From an uncultured Mediterraneibacter sp. (GTDB taxonomy: Bacteria > Bacillota > Clostridia > Lachnospirales > Lachnospiraceae): a DNA stretch of 41,551 nt. Below are positions 8,144 to 16,619 of the stretch, piece after piece. Positions within the stretch are counted from its first letter, which is position 1, and the number at the start of each line of letters is the position of its first letter. Under the pieces are notes generated by a model. That model was not told the DNA's origin, searched no databases, and saw only the letters and a program-made list of their open reading frames with translations. Position numbers and translations under genes: made by a program. The DNA is taken from positions 1-41,551 of the forward strand of contig CALWAR010000085.1 in the NCBI GenBank assembly GCA_944375765.1, in the 5' to 3' direction.

Positions 8144-9202
8144 TCAGCCAGAATATCTGGCTTTTATAGATTCCGTTATGATGAGTTCGCACAGGTCGCT
8201 GTAACCGATCCCGCATGCCTGCGCCTCTTTCGGGAGCAGACTTGCAGCCGTCATGCCGGGGAGCGTGTTCATCTCGAGACAGTACAGCTTTCCCTCGTCA
8301 TCCAGCAGGAAATCAGCGCGGCTGTAAACGTTGAGCTTCAGTGCCCGGAAAGCTTTCGCTGTGAGATCCATCATCCGCTGCGCCACATCTTCCGGTATAT
8401 CGGCAGGACAGATCTCGTCAGTCGCTCCGGCCTGGTATTTATTGGCATAATCAAAGAAGCCTGTCTTGGGGATGATCTCGATCGGAGGAAGCACCTTGTC
8501 GCCGACTATGCCGCAGGCAAACTCTCTCCCTTTTATATAGTCTTCTACGATGACTTCATCTTCATATTGAAATGAACGCTCGAGCGCTGCGACGTATTCC
8601 TCTTCGGTATCCACGATATACACTCCGATGCTGGATCCTCCGGAGCAGGGCTTTACAACGACAGGGAGCGAGAGGCCCGCAGCCGCAAGAGAGTGGTCGC
8701 CTGTGTCTTTGCGCAGGCATACTCCCCGCGGAGTATCGATGCCGGACTGAAGGAAGATCTGCCGGGTGAAATCTTTGTCCATAGCGACAGCGCAGCCAAG
8801 AGAATCAGGGCCGGTATAGCGTATACCGAGCAGATCGAACGTTGCCTGTAGCTTGCCGTTCTCCCCCTCTCCTCCGTGAAGACCTATAAAAGTAATGTCG
8901 GCCAGGCGGCACAGTTCGATGACATTCGGGCCGGGGAAGCAGCCGGACTGATCCGGCCTCGCGGCTCTGACAGCCGCAAGATCCGGCTCCTCTTTGCCGA
9001 TATTCTTTGCAATCTCCAGTCCGTGGCCGGGCAGCGTGAATACCTCTTCCAGGTCATCCGGCGCGTCTGTCAGGCCAAGGAACACGTCCAGAAGAAAGGC
9101 GTCATGTCCCCGTTCCAGAAGCGTTCTGCATATGCCGGCAGCCGAGGCGAGAGATACGTCTCTTTCTGTGCTGAGTCCGCCGGCCAGTACGATAATTTTC
9201 AT
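8144..9202 (-). CDS. ddl: D-alanine--D-alanine ligase
   Basis: A 352-residue ATP-grasp ligase joining two D-alanines for peptidoglycan. Motifs are the N-terminal LAGGLSTERDVSLASA, GLHGGEGENGKLQ, the ATP-binding VVKPCSGGSSIGVY, VEDYIKGREFACGI, and the C-terminal LNVYSRADFLLDDEGKLYCLEMNTLPGMT (reported here only in part). The omega-loop region FFDYANKYQAG keeps the Lys-Tyr pair of D-Ala-D-Ala enzymes, so it does not look like a vancomycin-type D-Ala-D-Lac ligase. The start has AAAGGAG 12 bases upstream. It precedes murF by 28 bases in the same direction. Confidence 0.94.
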   Translation of the reverse strand: MKIIVLAGGLSTERDVSLASAAGICRTLLERGHDAFLLDVFLGLTDAPDDLEEVFTLPGHGLEIAKNIGKEEPDLAAVRAARPDQSGCFPGPNVIELCRLADITFIGLHGGEGENGKLQATFDLLGIRYTGPDSLGCAVAMDKDFTRQIFLQSGIDTPRGVCLRKDTGDHSLAAAGLSLPVVVKPCSGGSSIGVYIVDTEEEYVAALERSFQYEDEVIVEDYIKGREFACGIVGDKVLPPIEIIPKTGFFDYANKYQAGATDEICPADIPEDVAQRMMDLTAKAFRALKLNVYSRADFLLDDEGKLYCLEMNTLPGMTAASLLPKEAQACGIGYSDLCELIITESIKARYSG

Positions 9203-9240
9203 AATGATCTGTTACTCCTTTATATCAAAACATTTCTGTG

Positions 9241-10689
9241 TCAGATCTCAACACTGTTCAGGAGCTCTGTCTTTGTGTCGTAGAGCTTTTTTGAGAGATC
9301 CACGTAGACTTTGTGAGGATTGAAGAGACGTTTTGTCTCATCCCAGAGCGTCTCCTTTTCCTGCCTGCAGAAATCGGCGATCTCCCGGACAGTTGGCGAC
9401 TGGTACTTGCACTCTCCCCGGATGAAAATCGGTTTGAGGATCTCTTTCATCGTGTATGTGCCGCCGGCCAGTCTTGTCTTTTTCCATGTGGCGTTCGGAT
9501 CGAACAGGAGAAGATCCTGAGAGGTGTCATATTCCTCTCCGACAAAGCAGATCAGATCTGCCCTTATCTTTCCGGTTTCTTTATCGTAGATGCGGTAGAC
9601 CGTTTTATTTCCCGGATTGGTGATCTTTTCCACATTCTCGGATATCTTGATCTTCGGTACGAACTCGCCCCGGTCATTCTGGATGGCGGCCAGTTTATAT
9701 ACGCCGCCGAAAGACGGGCAGTCCTTTGAGGTGATGAGGTTCGTCCCCACTCCCCATGAAGTGATGGCGGCTCCCTGTATCTTCAGGTCGTTGATCAGCA
9801 GCTCATCCAGATCGTTGGAGGCGGAGATCACCGCATCGGTAAAACCGGCGTCATCCAGCATTTTGCGCGCCTTTTTTGACAGATAGGCAAGGTCTCCGGA
9901 ATCCAGACGGATGCCGTAGCTCTTCGGATGTATTCCTGCTTCCCTCATTTCTCTAAAGACGCGGATCGCATTCGGCACACCGGACTTTAATGTGTCATAT
10001 GTGTCGACGAGCAGCGTGCATGCATTGGGGTAAAGGCGGGCATATTCCCTGAAAGCAGTGTACTCGTCTTTGAAGCTCATGATCCAGCTGTGAGCATGCG
10101 TCCCGAGCACCGGCACGTCGAACATCTCGCCGGCGAGGACATTGGAAGTCCCTATGCAGCCTCCGATGATAGCGGCCCTTGCCCCGTACAGCCCTGCATC
10201 CGGCCCCTGGGCACGTCTGAGTCCGAACTCCATGACGCCGTTTCCCTGTGCGGCATGGACGACTCTGGACGCTTTTGTGGCGATCAGGCACTGATGGTTG
10301 ATGATCGTCAGGATCGCGGTTTCCACAAGCTGCGCCTCCATGATCGGGGCGATGACTTTGATCAGAGGCTCCCTCGGAAAGATCACGCTGCCCTCGGGAA
10401 TAGCATAGATGTCGCCGCTGAAGTGGAAGCCGCTCAGATAATGAAGAAAGTCCTCGCTAAAGATTCCCAGTCCTCTCAGATAATCCACATCTTCGTAGGA
10501 GAAGTTGAGATTTTTAATGTAATCGATGACCTGTTCCAGTCCGGCCATGACAGAGTATCCGCCTTTGTTCGGATTCTCACGGAAGAACATGTCAAAGATA
10601 ACGGTTTCGTTTTCCTGTGTCTCAAAATAGCCCTGCATCATGGTCAGTTCATATAAGTCCGTGAGCAGGGTGAGATTGTGTGCGCTCAT
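9241..10689 (-). CDS. pncB: Nicotinate phosphoribosyltransferase
   Basis: A 482-residue enzyme of NAD salvage that condenses nicotinate with PRPP, using ATP, to nicotinate mononucleotide. The family signatures are LLTDLYELTMMQGYF at the N-terminus, EFGLRRAQGPDAG, GTHAHSWIMSF with the His that is phosphorylated in this family, LVDTYDTLKSGVPNA, GIRLDSGDLAYLS and the phosphate-binding TSWGVGTNLITSKDCPSFGGVYKL region. The C-terminal extension (about 100 residues) is that of the longer Firmicute-type enzymes. It has its own promoter at about 10758-10767 and precedes ddl by 38 bases, so ddl-murF may be read from it. Confidence 0.95.
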   Translation of the reverse strand: MSAHNLTLLTDLYELTMMQGYFETQENETVIFDMFFRENPNKGGYSVMAGLEQVIDYIKNLNFSYEDVDYLRGLGIFSEDFLHYLSGFHFSGDIYAIPEGSVIFPREPLIKVIAPIMEAQLVETAILTIINHQCLIATKASRVVHAAQGNGVMEFGLRRAQGPDAGLYGARAAIIGGCIGTSNVLAGEMFDVPVLGTHAHSWIMSFKDEYTAFREYARLYPNACTLLVDTYDTLKSGVPNAIRVFREMREAGIHPKSYGIRLDSGDLAYLSKKARKMLDDAGFTDAVISASNDLDELLINDLKIQGAAITSWGVGTNLITSKDCPSFGGVYKLAAIQNDRGEFVPKIKISENVEKITNPGNKTVYRIYDKETGKIRADLICFVGEEYDTSQDLLLFDPNATWKKTRLAGGTYTMKEILKPIFIRGECKYQSPTVREIADFCRQEKETLWDETKRLFNPHKVYVDLSKKLYDTKTELLNSVEI

Positions 10690-10757
10690 AATATTTTCCT
10701 CTTTTCGTTCACACGGAGCGCCCTGAATAGACGGCGCTGTTTTAGATTTTCTTAACG

Positions 10758-10767
10758 ATTATAGCAT
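10758..10767 (-). promoter_or_regulatory. Extended -10 promoter of pncB
   Basis: On the minus strand TGCTATAAT gives a perfect TATAAT (10758-10763) with an upstream TG. No good -35 is visible at 16-18 bases. The untranslated leader would be about 60 bases. The rest of the 10690-11009 gap holds this promoter, the flavodoxin promoter and nothing else recognised. Confidence 0.55.
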
Positions 10768-10917
10768 AAGACGGGGGAGAGTTCTATATATTATATGCGT
10801 TTTTCCGGTCTTCGTCACTGCATGTTACTGTCTGGCACGGCGGAGGATAACTCCGATACGGGGCGCAGGAGGGCAATACATAGCTTTCGGGCATGAGCGG
10901 GTATGCAGACAAAATAT

Positions 10918-10946
10918 TTGCAGACAGGTATTATCGGTGTTACACT
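10918..10946 (+). promoter_or_regulatory. Predicted sigma-A promoter of the flavodoxin gene
   Basis: TTGCAG (10918-10923) and TACACT (10941-10946) are separated by 17 bases, giving a start near 10953 and a leader of about 57 bases. Confidence 0.55.
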
Positions 10947-11009
10947 GAACAGTAAGAAGAAAGTCTCTTATGGGACAAAGATGAGGATATGGAGCAGGAG
11001 GAGAACAGA

Positions 11010-11483
11010 ATGAGTAAAACACTAGTTGCATATTTTTCGGCGAGCGGTACGACAAAAAGAGCGGCCGAAGCTCTGGCATCGGCAACAGGAGCGGATATCT
11101 ATGAGATCAGACCGGCTGCGCCCTATACAGGAGCGGATCTGGACTGGACTGATAAGAATTCCAGGAGCACCGTGGAGATGCGAGACAGGTCGTCCCGCCC
11201 GGAACTTGCGGATATGGATGCTAATATCGGTGCATATGACAGAATATTTATAGGATTCCCGATCTGGTGGTATACAGCGCCCACGATCATCAACACATTT
11301 CTGGAGAGTTATGACTTCTCGGGGAAGACGATCATCCTTTTCGCAACTTCCGGCGGAAGCGGACTCGGCAGGTCGGCGAAAGATCTGGCCGTGAGCTGCC
11401 CCGGCGCAGAGATTATGAACGGAGAACTCCTGAACGGAAACCGGTCCCGGGAAGCGCTCAGAGAGTGGGCTGCAAAATTCTGA
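11010..11483 (+). CDS. Flavodoxin
   Basis: A 157-residue protein with the FMN phosphate loop YFSASGTTKRAAEALA at residues 7-22, a middle block IFIGFPIWWYTAPTIINTF containing the aromatic flavin-stacking region, and a third FMN loop FATSGGSGLGRSAKDL. This is the short flavodoxin family (Flavodoxin_4-like) common in gut clostridia. It should be a soluble one- or two-electron carrier or quinone/flavin reductase; the partner is unknown. The start is set by GGAGGAG with its end eight bases before ATG 11010; an in-frame ATG 21 bases upstream lacks a binding site. It is a single gene with its own promoter; the AAA gene downstream has a separate promoter. Confidence 0.88.
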   Translation: MSKTLVAYFSASGTTKRAAEALASATGADIYEIRPAAPYTGADLDWTDKNSRSTVEMRDRSSRPELADMDANIGAYDRIFIGFPIWWYTAPTIINTFLESYDFSGKTIILFATSGGSGLGRSAKDLAVSCPGAEIMNGELLNGNRSREALREWAAKF

Positions 11484-11528
11484 CAGAGAACACAGGCGCT
11501 GAGAGTGGATGGAAATTCTGTGAGGAAG

Positions 11529-11588
11529 TTGTACTCCTGTCTTTTTCATGCTAAACTGGTAACAGATTTTGAAGAAAAAGACAGGAGT
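11529..11588 (+). promoter_or_regulatory. Promoter with a 15-bp inverted repeat reaching into the ribosome binding site of the AAA gene
   Basis: TTGTAC (11529-11534) and TAAACT (11552-11557), 17-base spacer, form a good promoter with a start near 11564. ACTCCTGTCTTTTTC (11533-11547) lies almost wholly in that spacer. Its exact inverted copy GAAAAAGACAGGAGT (11574-11588) contains the AGGAG binding site of the downstream gene. Only transcripts starting upstream contain both arms and could hide the AGGAG. Confidence 0.55.
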
Positions 11589-11598
11589 TTATTTAATT

Positions 11599-13083
11599 AT
11601 GCCGGTTTTTGATTTTAATGATTCAGCAGATGGATCGAAAGATCCTGTATGCACCTACGATATTTTCTATGCCAATGAGTCTGAGACGTCGGCGGAACAT
11701 CCGATCCTGATCCTTGACAACAGCAGAGGACAGCTCAGGCATCACTCCAGCGGCGCTTTCACTAATCCGGTCAGGCGGACGGCTTTCGAGTTCAGGGGAG
11801 AGGACGGGACGGTCAGCGCGGATATCCTGCAGATTGACGCCCGGTTCGTAAGTCTCCTGAAATGGCTGGGAGAGAACCACATCAACGTGCGGCTTTCAGG
11901 CGCGGCGCGCGGGAATGAGTATTCGGTATATAAGATACGGGAGATCGCGTTCGGCGGCGGAGTAAAGCTCTCCGCGGAAGATGGTTTCCTGCAGTTTATG
12001 ATCGGGCGTCTTCTCTCAAGTGACGCCCCGTCGGAGGAGAGCCCCGACGAGGACGAGGAAGAAAACGGAGACAGCATGAAGCTGACCAGCATCCAGAGTA
12101 TCACGGATTTCATTACATGCGCGGGCAGGACTCTCCCCGATAATATCCGTCTCTGGGCGCGAAGGAATCTGGCGGTGGCCCGTTCCCGTGAGGTGTCTGC
12201 AGAAGAGCGCCGCCATGCGCAGCGCGCTCTGTCCATTATGATGAACATACAGTGGAAAGGGAATTATTTTGAGGCGATCGATCCCGATGAGGCACGCAGG
12301 ATACTGGACGAAGAACTGTACGGCATGGAGAGGGTAAAGCAGAGGATCATCGAGACGATCATTCAGATTAATCGTACGCATACACTGCCCGCCTACGGTC
12401 TGCTCCTGATCGGTCCGGCCGGGACCGGAAAATCGCAGATCGCCTATGCGGTGGCGCGCATCCTGAAACTGCCGTGGACGACGCTTGATATGAGTTCCAT
12501 CAACGATCCCGAACAATTGACGGGAAGTTCAAGGATCTATGCGAATGCAAAGCCGGGCATCATCATGGACGCCTTTTCTATGGCAGGGGAATCGAACCTT
12601 GTATTTATTATCAATGAACTGGATAAGGCGGCTGCCGGAAAAGGAAACGGGAACCCTGCAGATGTTCTCCTGACACTTCTGGACAACCTCGGGTTCACAG
12701 ATAACTATATCGAATGTATGATACCGACAGTGGGAGTGTATCCTATCGCCACTGCCAACGATAAAGATCAGATCAGCGCGCCTCTTATGTCCAGATTTGC
12801 AGTCATTGAGATCCCGGACTATACGCCGGATGAGAAGAAAGTCATTTTCTCGGAGTATGCGCTTCCGAAAGTCCTCAGGAGGATCGGAATGCAGACAGGC
12901 GAATGTGTTCTGACGCCCGACGGTCTGGACGCTGTCATAGATATGCACAGAGATACGAGCGGGATACGGGATCTTGAGCAGGCGGCGGAGCACATCGCTG
13001 CAAACGCCCTGTATCAGATCGAAGTCGGACACGCAGCTTCTGTGGCGTTTGACGCTGCGATGGTGAGAGAACTGCTCTCATAG
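11599..13083 (+). CDS. Lon-like AAA+ ATPase without a protease domain
   Basis: A 494-residue protein. Residues 1 to about 145 are an unrecognised N-terminal domain, followed by an acidic linker (DEDEEE near 150) and a helical region. From about 235 comes a Lon-type ATPase: DEELYGMERVKQRIIE, Walker A GPAGTGKS (272-279), Lon-like GSSRIYANAKPG, Walker B FIINELDK (336-343), sensor 1 ATAND and the finger region PLMSRFAVIEI. The Lon alpha-domain follows (DTSGIRDLEQAAEHIAANAL), and the protein ends there. The Ser-Lys protease domain of Lon is absent. Walker B has Asn where Lon has Asp, though the catalytic Glu remains. ATG 11599 follows AGGAG by 12 bases; TTG 11569 is a weaker alternative. It could be an ATP-driven unfoldase or remodeller; its function is unknown. 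Confidence 0.8.
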   Translation: MPVFDFNDSADGSKDPVCTYDIFYANESETSAEHPILILDNSRGQLRHHSSGAFTNPVRRTAFEFRGEDGTVSADILQIDARFVSLLKWLGENHINVRLSGAARGNEYSVYKIREIAFGGGVKLSAEDGFLQFMIGRLLSSDAPSEESPDEDEEENGDSMKLTSIQSITDFITCAGRTLPDNIRLWARRNLAVARSREVSAEERRHAQRALSIMMNIQWKGNYFEAIDPDEARRILDEELYGMERVKQRIIETIIQINRTHTLPAYGLLLIGPAGTGKSQIAYAVARILKLPWTTLDMSSINDPEQLTGSSRIYANAKPGIIMDAFSMAGESNLVFIINELDKAAAGKGNGNPADVLLTLLDNLGFTDNYIECMIPTVGVYPIATANDKDQISAPLMSRFAVIEIPDYTPDEKKVIFSEYALPKVLRRIGMQTGECVLTPDGLDAVIDMHRDTSGIRDLEQAAEHIAANALYQIEVGHAASVAFDAAMVRELLS

Positions 13084-13156
13084 GCCGTGTATACACGACA
13101 GAGTATGCACAGCGATGTGAAACGGGGAGACGGCGGGCAGCACTTATGCGCAGCCG

Positions 13157-13423
13157 TCAGCCCTCCTCTATCACCTGGATCTCCAGATAATCAAAATCAA
13201 TGGTATCGACAAAACTGTCCTGGTAAAACCTTGCTTTTGCGTGACGTTTAAATTCATTGATCGTGACATCGAGCCATATGGGTTTGCTCAGGTCAAACTC
13301 GTAACAGATCTGGTCCAGAGCGTTAAATATCTTGTGCGTGCGGGTGTCGTCGGTGTCATCACAGACGACAGTATCGCGCAGCATCTTGTTGTCTTTGAAT
13401 TCCTTTCCCCATAAACGAAACAT
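13157..13423 (-). CDS. Small conserved-looking hypothetical protein
   Basis: An 88-residue acidic soluble protein starting MFRLWGKEFKDNKMLRDT and ending EIQVIEEG. There are no membrane segments, signal peptide or recognisable motif; a central stretch FDLSKPIWLDVTINEFKRH looks like an ordered beta/alpha fold. The start is chosen at ATG 13423, which has GAGGAG seven bases upstream; the frame extends to 13453 without a second binding site. It stands alone, convergent with the AAA gene (74-base gap). The good ribosome binding site and codon pattern support a real gene, but I do not recognise its function. Confidence 0.65.
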   Translation of the reverse strand: MFRLWGKEFKDNKMLRDTVVCDDTDDTRTHKIFNALDQICYEFDLSKPIWLDVTINEFKRHAKARFYQDSFVDTIDFDYLEIQVIEEG

Positions 13424-13570
13424 AATAAAGCTCCTCTCCGTAATATCAGGCAATATCGGGCATGATCAGGGATGACCGCCCGGATGTGCGGCCCGTACGC
13501 TGATATTCTAGCACAGCAGGGGAAAAAAGTCATTTGAAAATATAAACAACAAAATATCGGCAGAGTGCCA

Positions 13571-13599
13571 TTGTGTGACCGGGATGTTTCTGATATATT
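13571..13599 (+). promoter_or_regulatory. Predicted sigma-A promoter of the PfoR-like gene
   Basis: TTGTGT (13571-13576) and TATATT (13594-13599) with a 17-base spacer, about 54 bases before the start codon. Confidence 0.5.
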
Positions 13600-13652
13600 A
13601 TTCAAGGGCAATACGCTGAAAGTATGATAAGAACGACAGAAAGGAAACAACA

Positions 13653-14705
13653 ATGAAAAAGATTCTTGACAGGATATTTATAGACGGACTGACAGGTATG
13701 GCGCAGGGGCTGTTCGCCACACTGATCATCGGAACGATCATCCAGCAGATCGGGAACTATACAGGCGGCGGGACCGGCGCTATGATCTATACGCTCGGAC
13801 GGGTGGCGGCGGCTCTCACCGGCGCGGGCATCGGAGCCGGGACGGCAAGGAAACTGGACGCGGGACATCTGGTCGTCGTATCAGCTTCAGTCGCAGGCAT
13901 GATCGGCGCATTTGCAGGCGATATACTCTCAGGAGATATACTGACAGGCACAGGTCTTGTACTGTCGGGGCCAGGAGAGCCTCTGGGGGCTTTTATCGCA
14001 GCATATATCGCCATCGAAGCGGGGATCCTCATCTCGGGAAAGACGAGGATGGATATCATACTGACGCCCCTCGTGTGCATCTCAGCGGGTTCTGCGGTCG
14101 GACTTCTCGCAGGACCGCCGATATCAGGGTTCATGTCATGGCTGGGTTCCCTGATAAACTGGGGGACTGAGCAGCAGCCGCTGGTGATGGGGATCGTCGT
14201 GTCTGTGCTGATGGGGATGATACTGACACTGCCGATCAGCTCTGCGGCGCTGGGAGTCATTCTGAACCTCTCGGGCCTGGCGGCAGGAGCCGCGACAGTG
14301 GGATGCTGCTGCAATATGATAGGATTTGCCGTAGCCAGCTTCCGGGAAAACAAAATTGGCGGCCTGATCTCTCAGGGAATAGGAACGTCCATGCTGCAGG
14401 TCCCGAATATCGTGCGCCATCCCCAGATATGGATCCCCGCGATTCTGTCCAGCGCCATACTGGGACCACTTGGAACGATGGTATTCCATATGACGAATAA
14501 CGCCACCGGCTCGGGTATGGGGACGGCAGGACTTGTCGGGCCCCTGATGACCTGGCAGGTGATGACGCAGACAGAGGCGGAAGTGATCGTGTTCATCAAG
14601 ATCCTGCTGATACAGTTCGTCCTGCCCGCCGTCCTGACACTTGCAGTCTCAGAATTCATGCGGAAAAAGAAGTGGATACATTTCGGAGATATGAAGCTGG
14701 ACTAA
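13653..14705 (+). CDS. PfoR-like PTS EIIC-type membrane protein
   Basis: A 350-residue polytopic membrane protein, very rich in Gly and Ala, with around eight to ten hydrophobic segments and a short charged C-terminus (EFMRKKKWIHFGDMK). It matches the PTS_EIIC_2/PfoR family, in which an EIIC-like membrane domain stands alone without EIIA or EIIB. GLFATLIIGTIIQQIG, LPISSAALGVILNLSGLAAGA and MLQVPNIVRHPQIWIPAILS (residues 249-268) are typical. The Clostridium perfringens founder was described as a regulator of perfringolysin O, but the family's biochemical role is unclear; transport is equally possible. AAAGGAAA precedes the ATG. It is monocistronic, with its own promoter at 13571. Confidence 0.8.
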   Translation: MKKILDRIFIDGLTGMAQGLFATLIIGTIIQQIGNYTGGGTGAMIYTLGRVAAALTGAGIGAGTARKLDAGHLVVVSASVAGMIGAFAGDILSGDILTGTGLVLSGPGEPLGAFIAAYIAIEAGILISGKTRMDIILTPLVCISAGSAVGLLAGPPISGFMSWLGSLINWGTEQQPLVMGIVVSVLMGMILTLPISSAALGVILNLSGLAAGAATVGCCCNMIGFAVASFRENKIGGLISQGIGTSMLQVPNIVRHPQIWIPAILSSAILGPLGTMVFHMTNNATGSGMGTAGLVGPLMTWQVMTQTEAEVIVFIKILLIQFVLPAVLTLAVSEFMRKKKWIHFGDMKLD

Positions 14706-14765
14706 AGAGTGTAAAAAGAACATAAAGCCAAACATAAAAAGATGATAAAAAAAGAGGGAATCCGG

Positions 14766-14794
14766 TTAACACAGACCACAAAATATGGTATACT
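14766..14794 (+). promoter_or_regulatory. Predicted sigma-A promoter of the small alarmone synthetase gene
   Basis: TTAACA (14766-14771) and TATACT (14789-14794) with a 17-base spacer; start near 14801, leader about 30 bases. Confidence 0.6.
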
Positions 14795-14830
14795 TAATGA
14801 CAGAAAAATAACCAATGGGGGATATCCGCG

Positions 14831-15607
14831 ATGAGAGGTGAACAACAGGTTGAAGCTGCGCTCAAAAGCTACGAGGATGTCGACAGTTGGAAGACAGTAA
14901 TATTTCTCTATAATGCAGCTTTGAAAGAAGTGGGCACAAAGCTGGAGATCTTAAACGATGAGTTTCAGCATGTACACCGGTATAACCCGATCGAGCATAT
15001 CAAGACCAGGATCAAGACTCCGGAAAGCATAGTTAAGAAACTGAAGCGCTACGGATACGAGACTTCGATCGAAAATATGGTCCGATACATCAACGACATA
15101 GCCGGCGTTCGGCTGATCTGTTCTTTTACGTCAGATATATACCGTCTGGCGGAGATGATCGGAAACCAGAGCGATCTGAAAGTGCTCTCCATCAAAGATT
15201 ACATAAAGAATCCGAAAGAGAGCGGGTATAAGAGTTATCACATGCTCGTCTCGGTTCCTATCTTTCTGTCGGACAGTGTAGTAGACACGAAAGTAGAGAT
15301 ACAGATCCGCACGATCGCCATGGACTTCTGGGCGAGTCTCGAGCACAAGATATATTATAAATTCGAGGGGAACGCGCCGGAATACATCAGCCGGGATCTT
15401 CGTGAGTGTGCAAAGATGGTCTCTGAGCTTGATGAGAAGATGCTCTCATTAAATGAGGCCATCCGGGAATGTATACTCCGGGAGGAGGACGGAAGCGTCA
15501 AAGACAATATAGATGACGTGGCTGAACATGTGATAGGAAACCGGAGAGAACAGATGAAACTCCGGAGAACCGGGACGGCTCCTCAGATAATCAATAAAGT
15601 ACATTAA
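14831..15607 (+). CDS. Small alarmone synthetase, RelA/SpoT synthetase-domain GTP pyrophosphokinase (RelQ/YjbM type)
   Basis: A 258-residue stand-alone synthetase making (p)ppGpp from ATP and GTP/GDP. Conserved blocks are RIKTPESIVKKLKRYG (ATP-binding basic loop), YINDIAGVRLICSF with the catalytic-core Asp, YIKNPKESGYKSYHMLV (GTP/G-loop region with the stacking Tyr) and EIQIRTIAMDFWASLEHKI with the essential Glu. There is no HD hydrolase, TGS or ACT domain, and length fits the RelQ/YjbM group rather than full Rel. The C-terminal 40 residues are basic and probably flexible. It is monocistronic between its own promoter and a terminator at 15614. A stand-alone HD-type alarmone hydrolase is encoded 6.7 kb away at 22300. 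Confidence 0.9.
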   Translation: MRGEQQVEAALKSYEDVDSWKTVIFLYNAALKEVGTKLEILNDEFQHVHRYNPIEHIKTRIKTPESIVKKLKRYGYETSIENMVRYINDIAGVRLICSFTSDIYRLAEMIGNQSDLKVLSIKDYIKNPKESGYKSYHMLVSVPIFLSDSVVDTKVEIQIRTIAMDFWASLEHKIYYKFEGNAPEYISRDLRECAKMVSELDEKMLSLNEAIRECILREEDGSVKDNIDDVAEHVIGNRREQMKLRRTGTAPQIINKVH

Positions 15608-15613
15608 AAACAG

Positions 15614-15649
15614 AGCGGCGTGGCAGGATAAACCTGTCTCGCCGCTTTG
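15614..15649. terminator. Bidirectional intrinsic terminator
   Basis: AGCGGCG (15614-15620) pairs with CGCCGCT (15640-15646), with additional inner pairing around CAGG/CCTG. It lies between convergent genes. The minus-strand reading is followed by CTGTTTTTA and the plus-strand reading by TTGTCTGTT, so it serves mainly the SPFH/NfeD operon and probably also the alarmone synthetase. Confidence 0.7.
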
Positions 15650-15653
15650 TCTG

Positions 15654-16619
15654 TTATCGTAGCTGCTTTTCTTCGCTGTCACCCGCTACTTCCGTGATGG
15701 ATTTCACAAGCCCTGCGATTCCCTGTATCTCAGAGGGAATAATGATCTTGGTTGCTTTGCCGTCCGCGGCTTTCTCGAATGCCTCAAGACTCCGGAGTGT
15801 AAGTACCGAATCGTCGGCGCCGGCCTCTTTGAGGAATCTCAGACCGTCGGCTGTAGCCTGCTGGACTTTGAGGATCGCCTCTGCCTCACCTTCCGCTTCC
15901 CGGATCATTTTCTCTTTTTCGGCCTCTGCTTTCAGGATGGCGGCCTGCTTTGCCGCTTCCGCTTCCAGAATGACAGATTCTTTCTCTCCCTCTGCCACGA
16001 GGACAGTGGATTTCTTTTCACCTTCCGCTCTCAGGATCGCCTCACGTCTCTCACGCTCGGCTTTCATCTGCTTCTCCATGGCGTCGCGGATAGCGGTGGG
16101 CGGGATGATGTTTTTGAGCTCCACACGGTTTACCTTGATGCCCCATGAGTCGGTGGCGCGGTCGAGCTCTGCGCGCATTCTTGTATTGATAGTCTCGCGC
16201 GAAGTCAGCGTCTGGTCGAGTTCAAGATCTCCGATGATGTTTCTCAGCGTAGTCGCCGTCAGATTTTCGATAGCGACGATAGGGCTTGCAACTCCGTAGC
16301 AGAACATCTTCGGATCAGTGATCTGGTAGAAGATGACGGTGTCGATCTGCATCGTTACATTATCTTTCGTGATAACGGGCTGCGGCGGGAAATCGACTAC
16401 CTGCTCTTTCAGATCAATCCGCCTTGCGACACGGTCGATGATCGGAAGCTTAAAATGCAGTCCTGTGTTCCATGTCGTCAGATAAGCGCCGAGACGCTCT
16501 ACTACAACAGCCTGCGCCTGGTGTACGATCTTGACGCAGGAGATCAGGATCAGGATCACTATGACCACTATGATCAGGAAAAAAATTGTTCCAATGTTGA
16601 TAAATGATAAGGTGTTCAT
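15654..16619 (-). CDS. SPFH/Band 7 domain membrane protein (stomatin/QmcA-like)
   Basis: A 321-residue protein with one N-terminal transmembrane helix (residues about 9-28, IFFLIIVVIVILILIS), then a Band 7/SPFH domain (VHQAQAVVVERLGAYLTTWN..., LKEQVVDFPPQPVITKDNV, ELDQTLTSRETINTRMR, WGIKVNRVELKNIIPP). It ends with a long Ala/Glu-rich coiled coil (about residues 180-250, repeated AEGEK/AEAEK units) and a C-terminal hydrophobic patch. Such proteins form large oligomeric cages or scaffolds in the membrane and organise membrane microdomains or proteases. It overlaps the upstream nfeD by one base (TAATG), the classic SPFH-NfeD pair. Confidence 0.92.
   Translation of the reverse strand: MNTLSFINIGTIFFLIIVVIVILILISCVKIVHQAQAVVVERLGAYLTTWNTGLHFKLPIIDRVARRIDLKEQVVDFPPQPVITKDNVTMQIDTVIFYQITDPKMFCYGVASPIVAIENLTATTLRNIIGDLELDQTLTSRETINTRMRAELDRATDSWGIKVNRVELKNIIPPTAIRDAMEKQMKAERERREAILRAEGEKKSTVLVAEGEKESVILEAEAAKQAAILKAEAEKEKMIREAEGEAEAILKVQQATADGLRFLKEAGADDSVLTLRSLEAFEKAADGKATKIIIPSEIQGIAGLVKSITEVAGDSEEKQLR

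Noticed and set aside
8144..9202. Vancomycin-resistance type D-Ala-D-Lac ligase
   Set aside because: The omega-loop keeps the KY pair of D-Ala-D-Ala enzymes and the gene is paired with murF, with no vanH or vanX nearby.
13129..13158. GACGGC/GCCGTC hairpin between the AAA gene and the small hypothetical gene
   Set aside because: Long loop, no T-tract and it overlaps the stop codon of the minus-strand gene; too weak to call a terminator.
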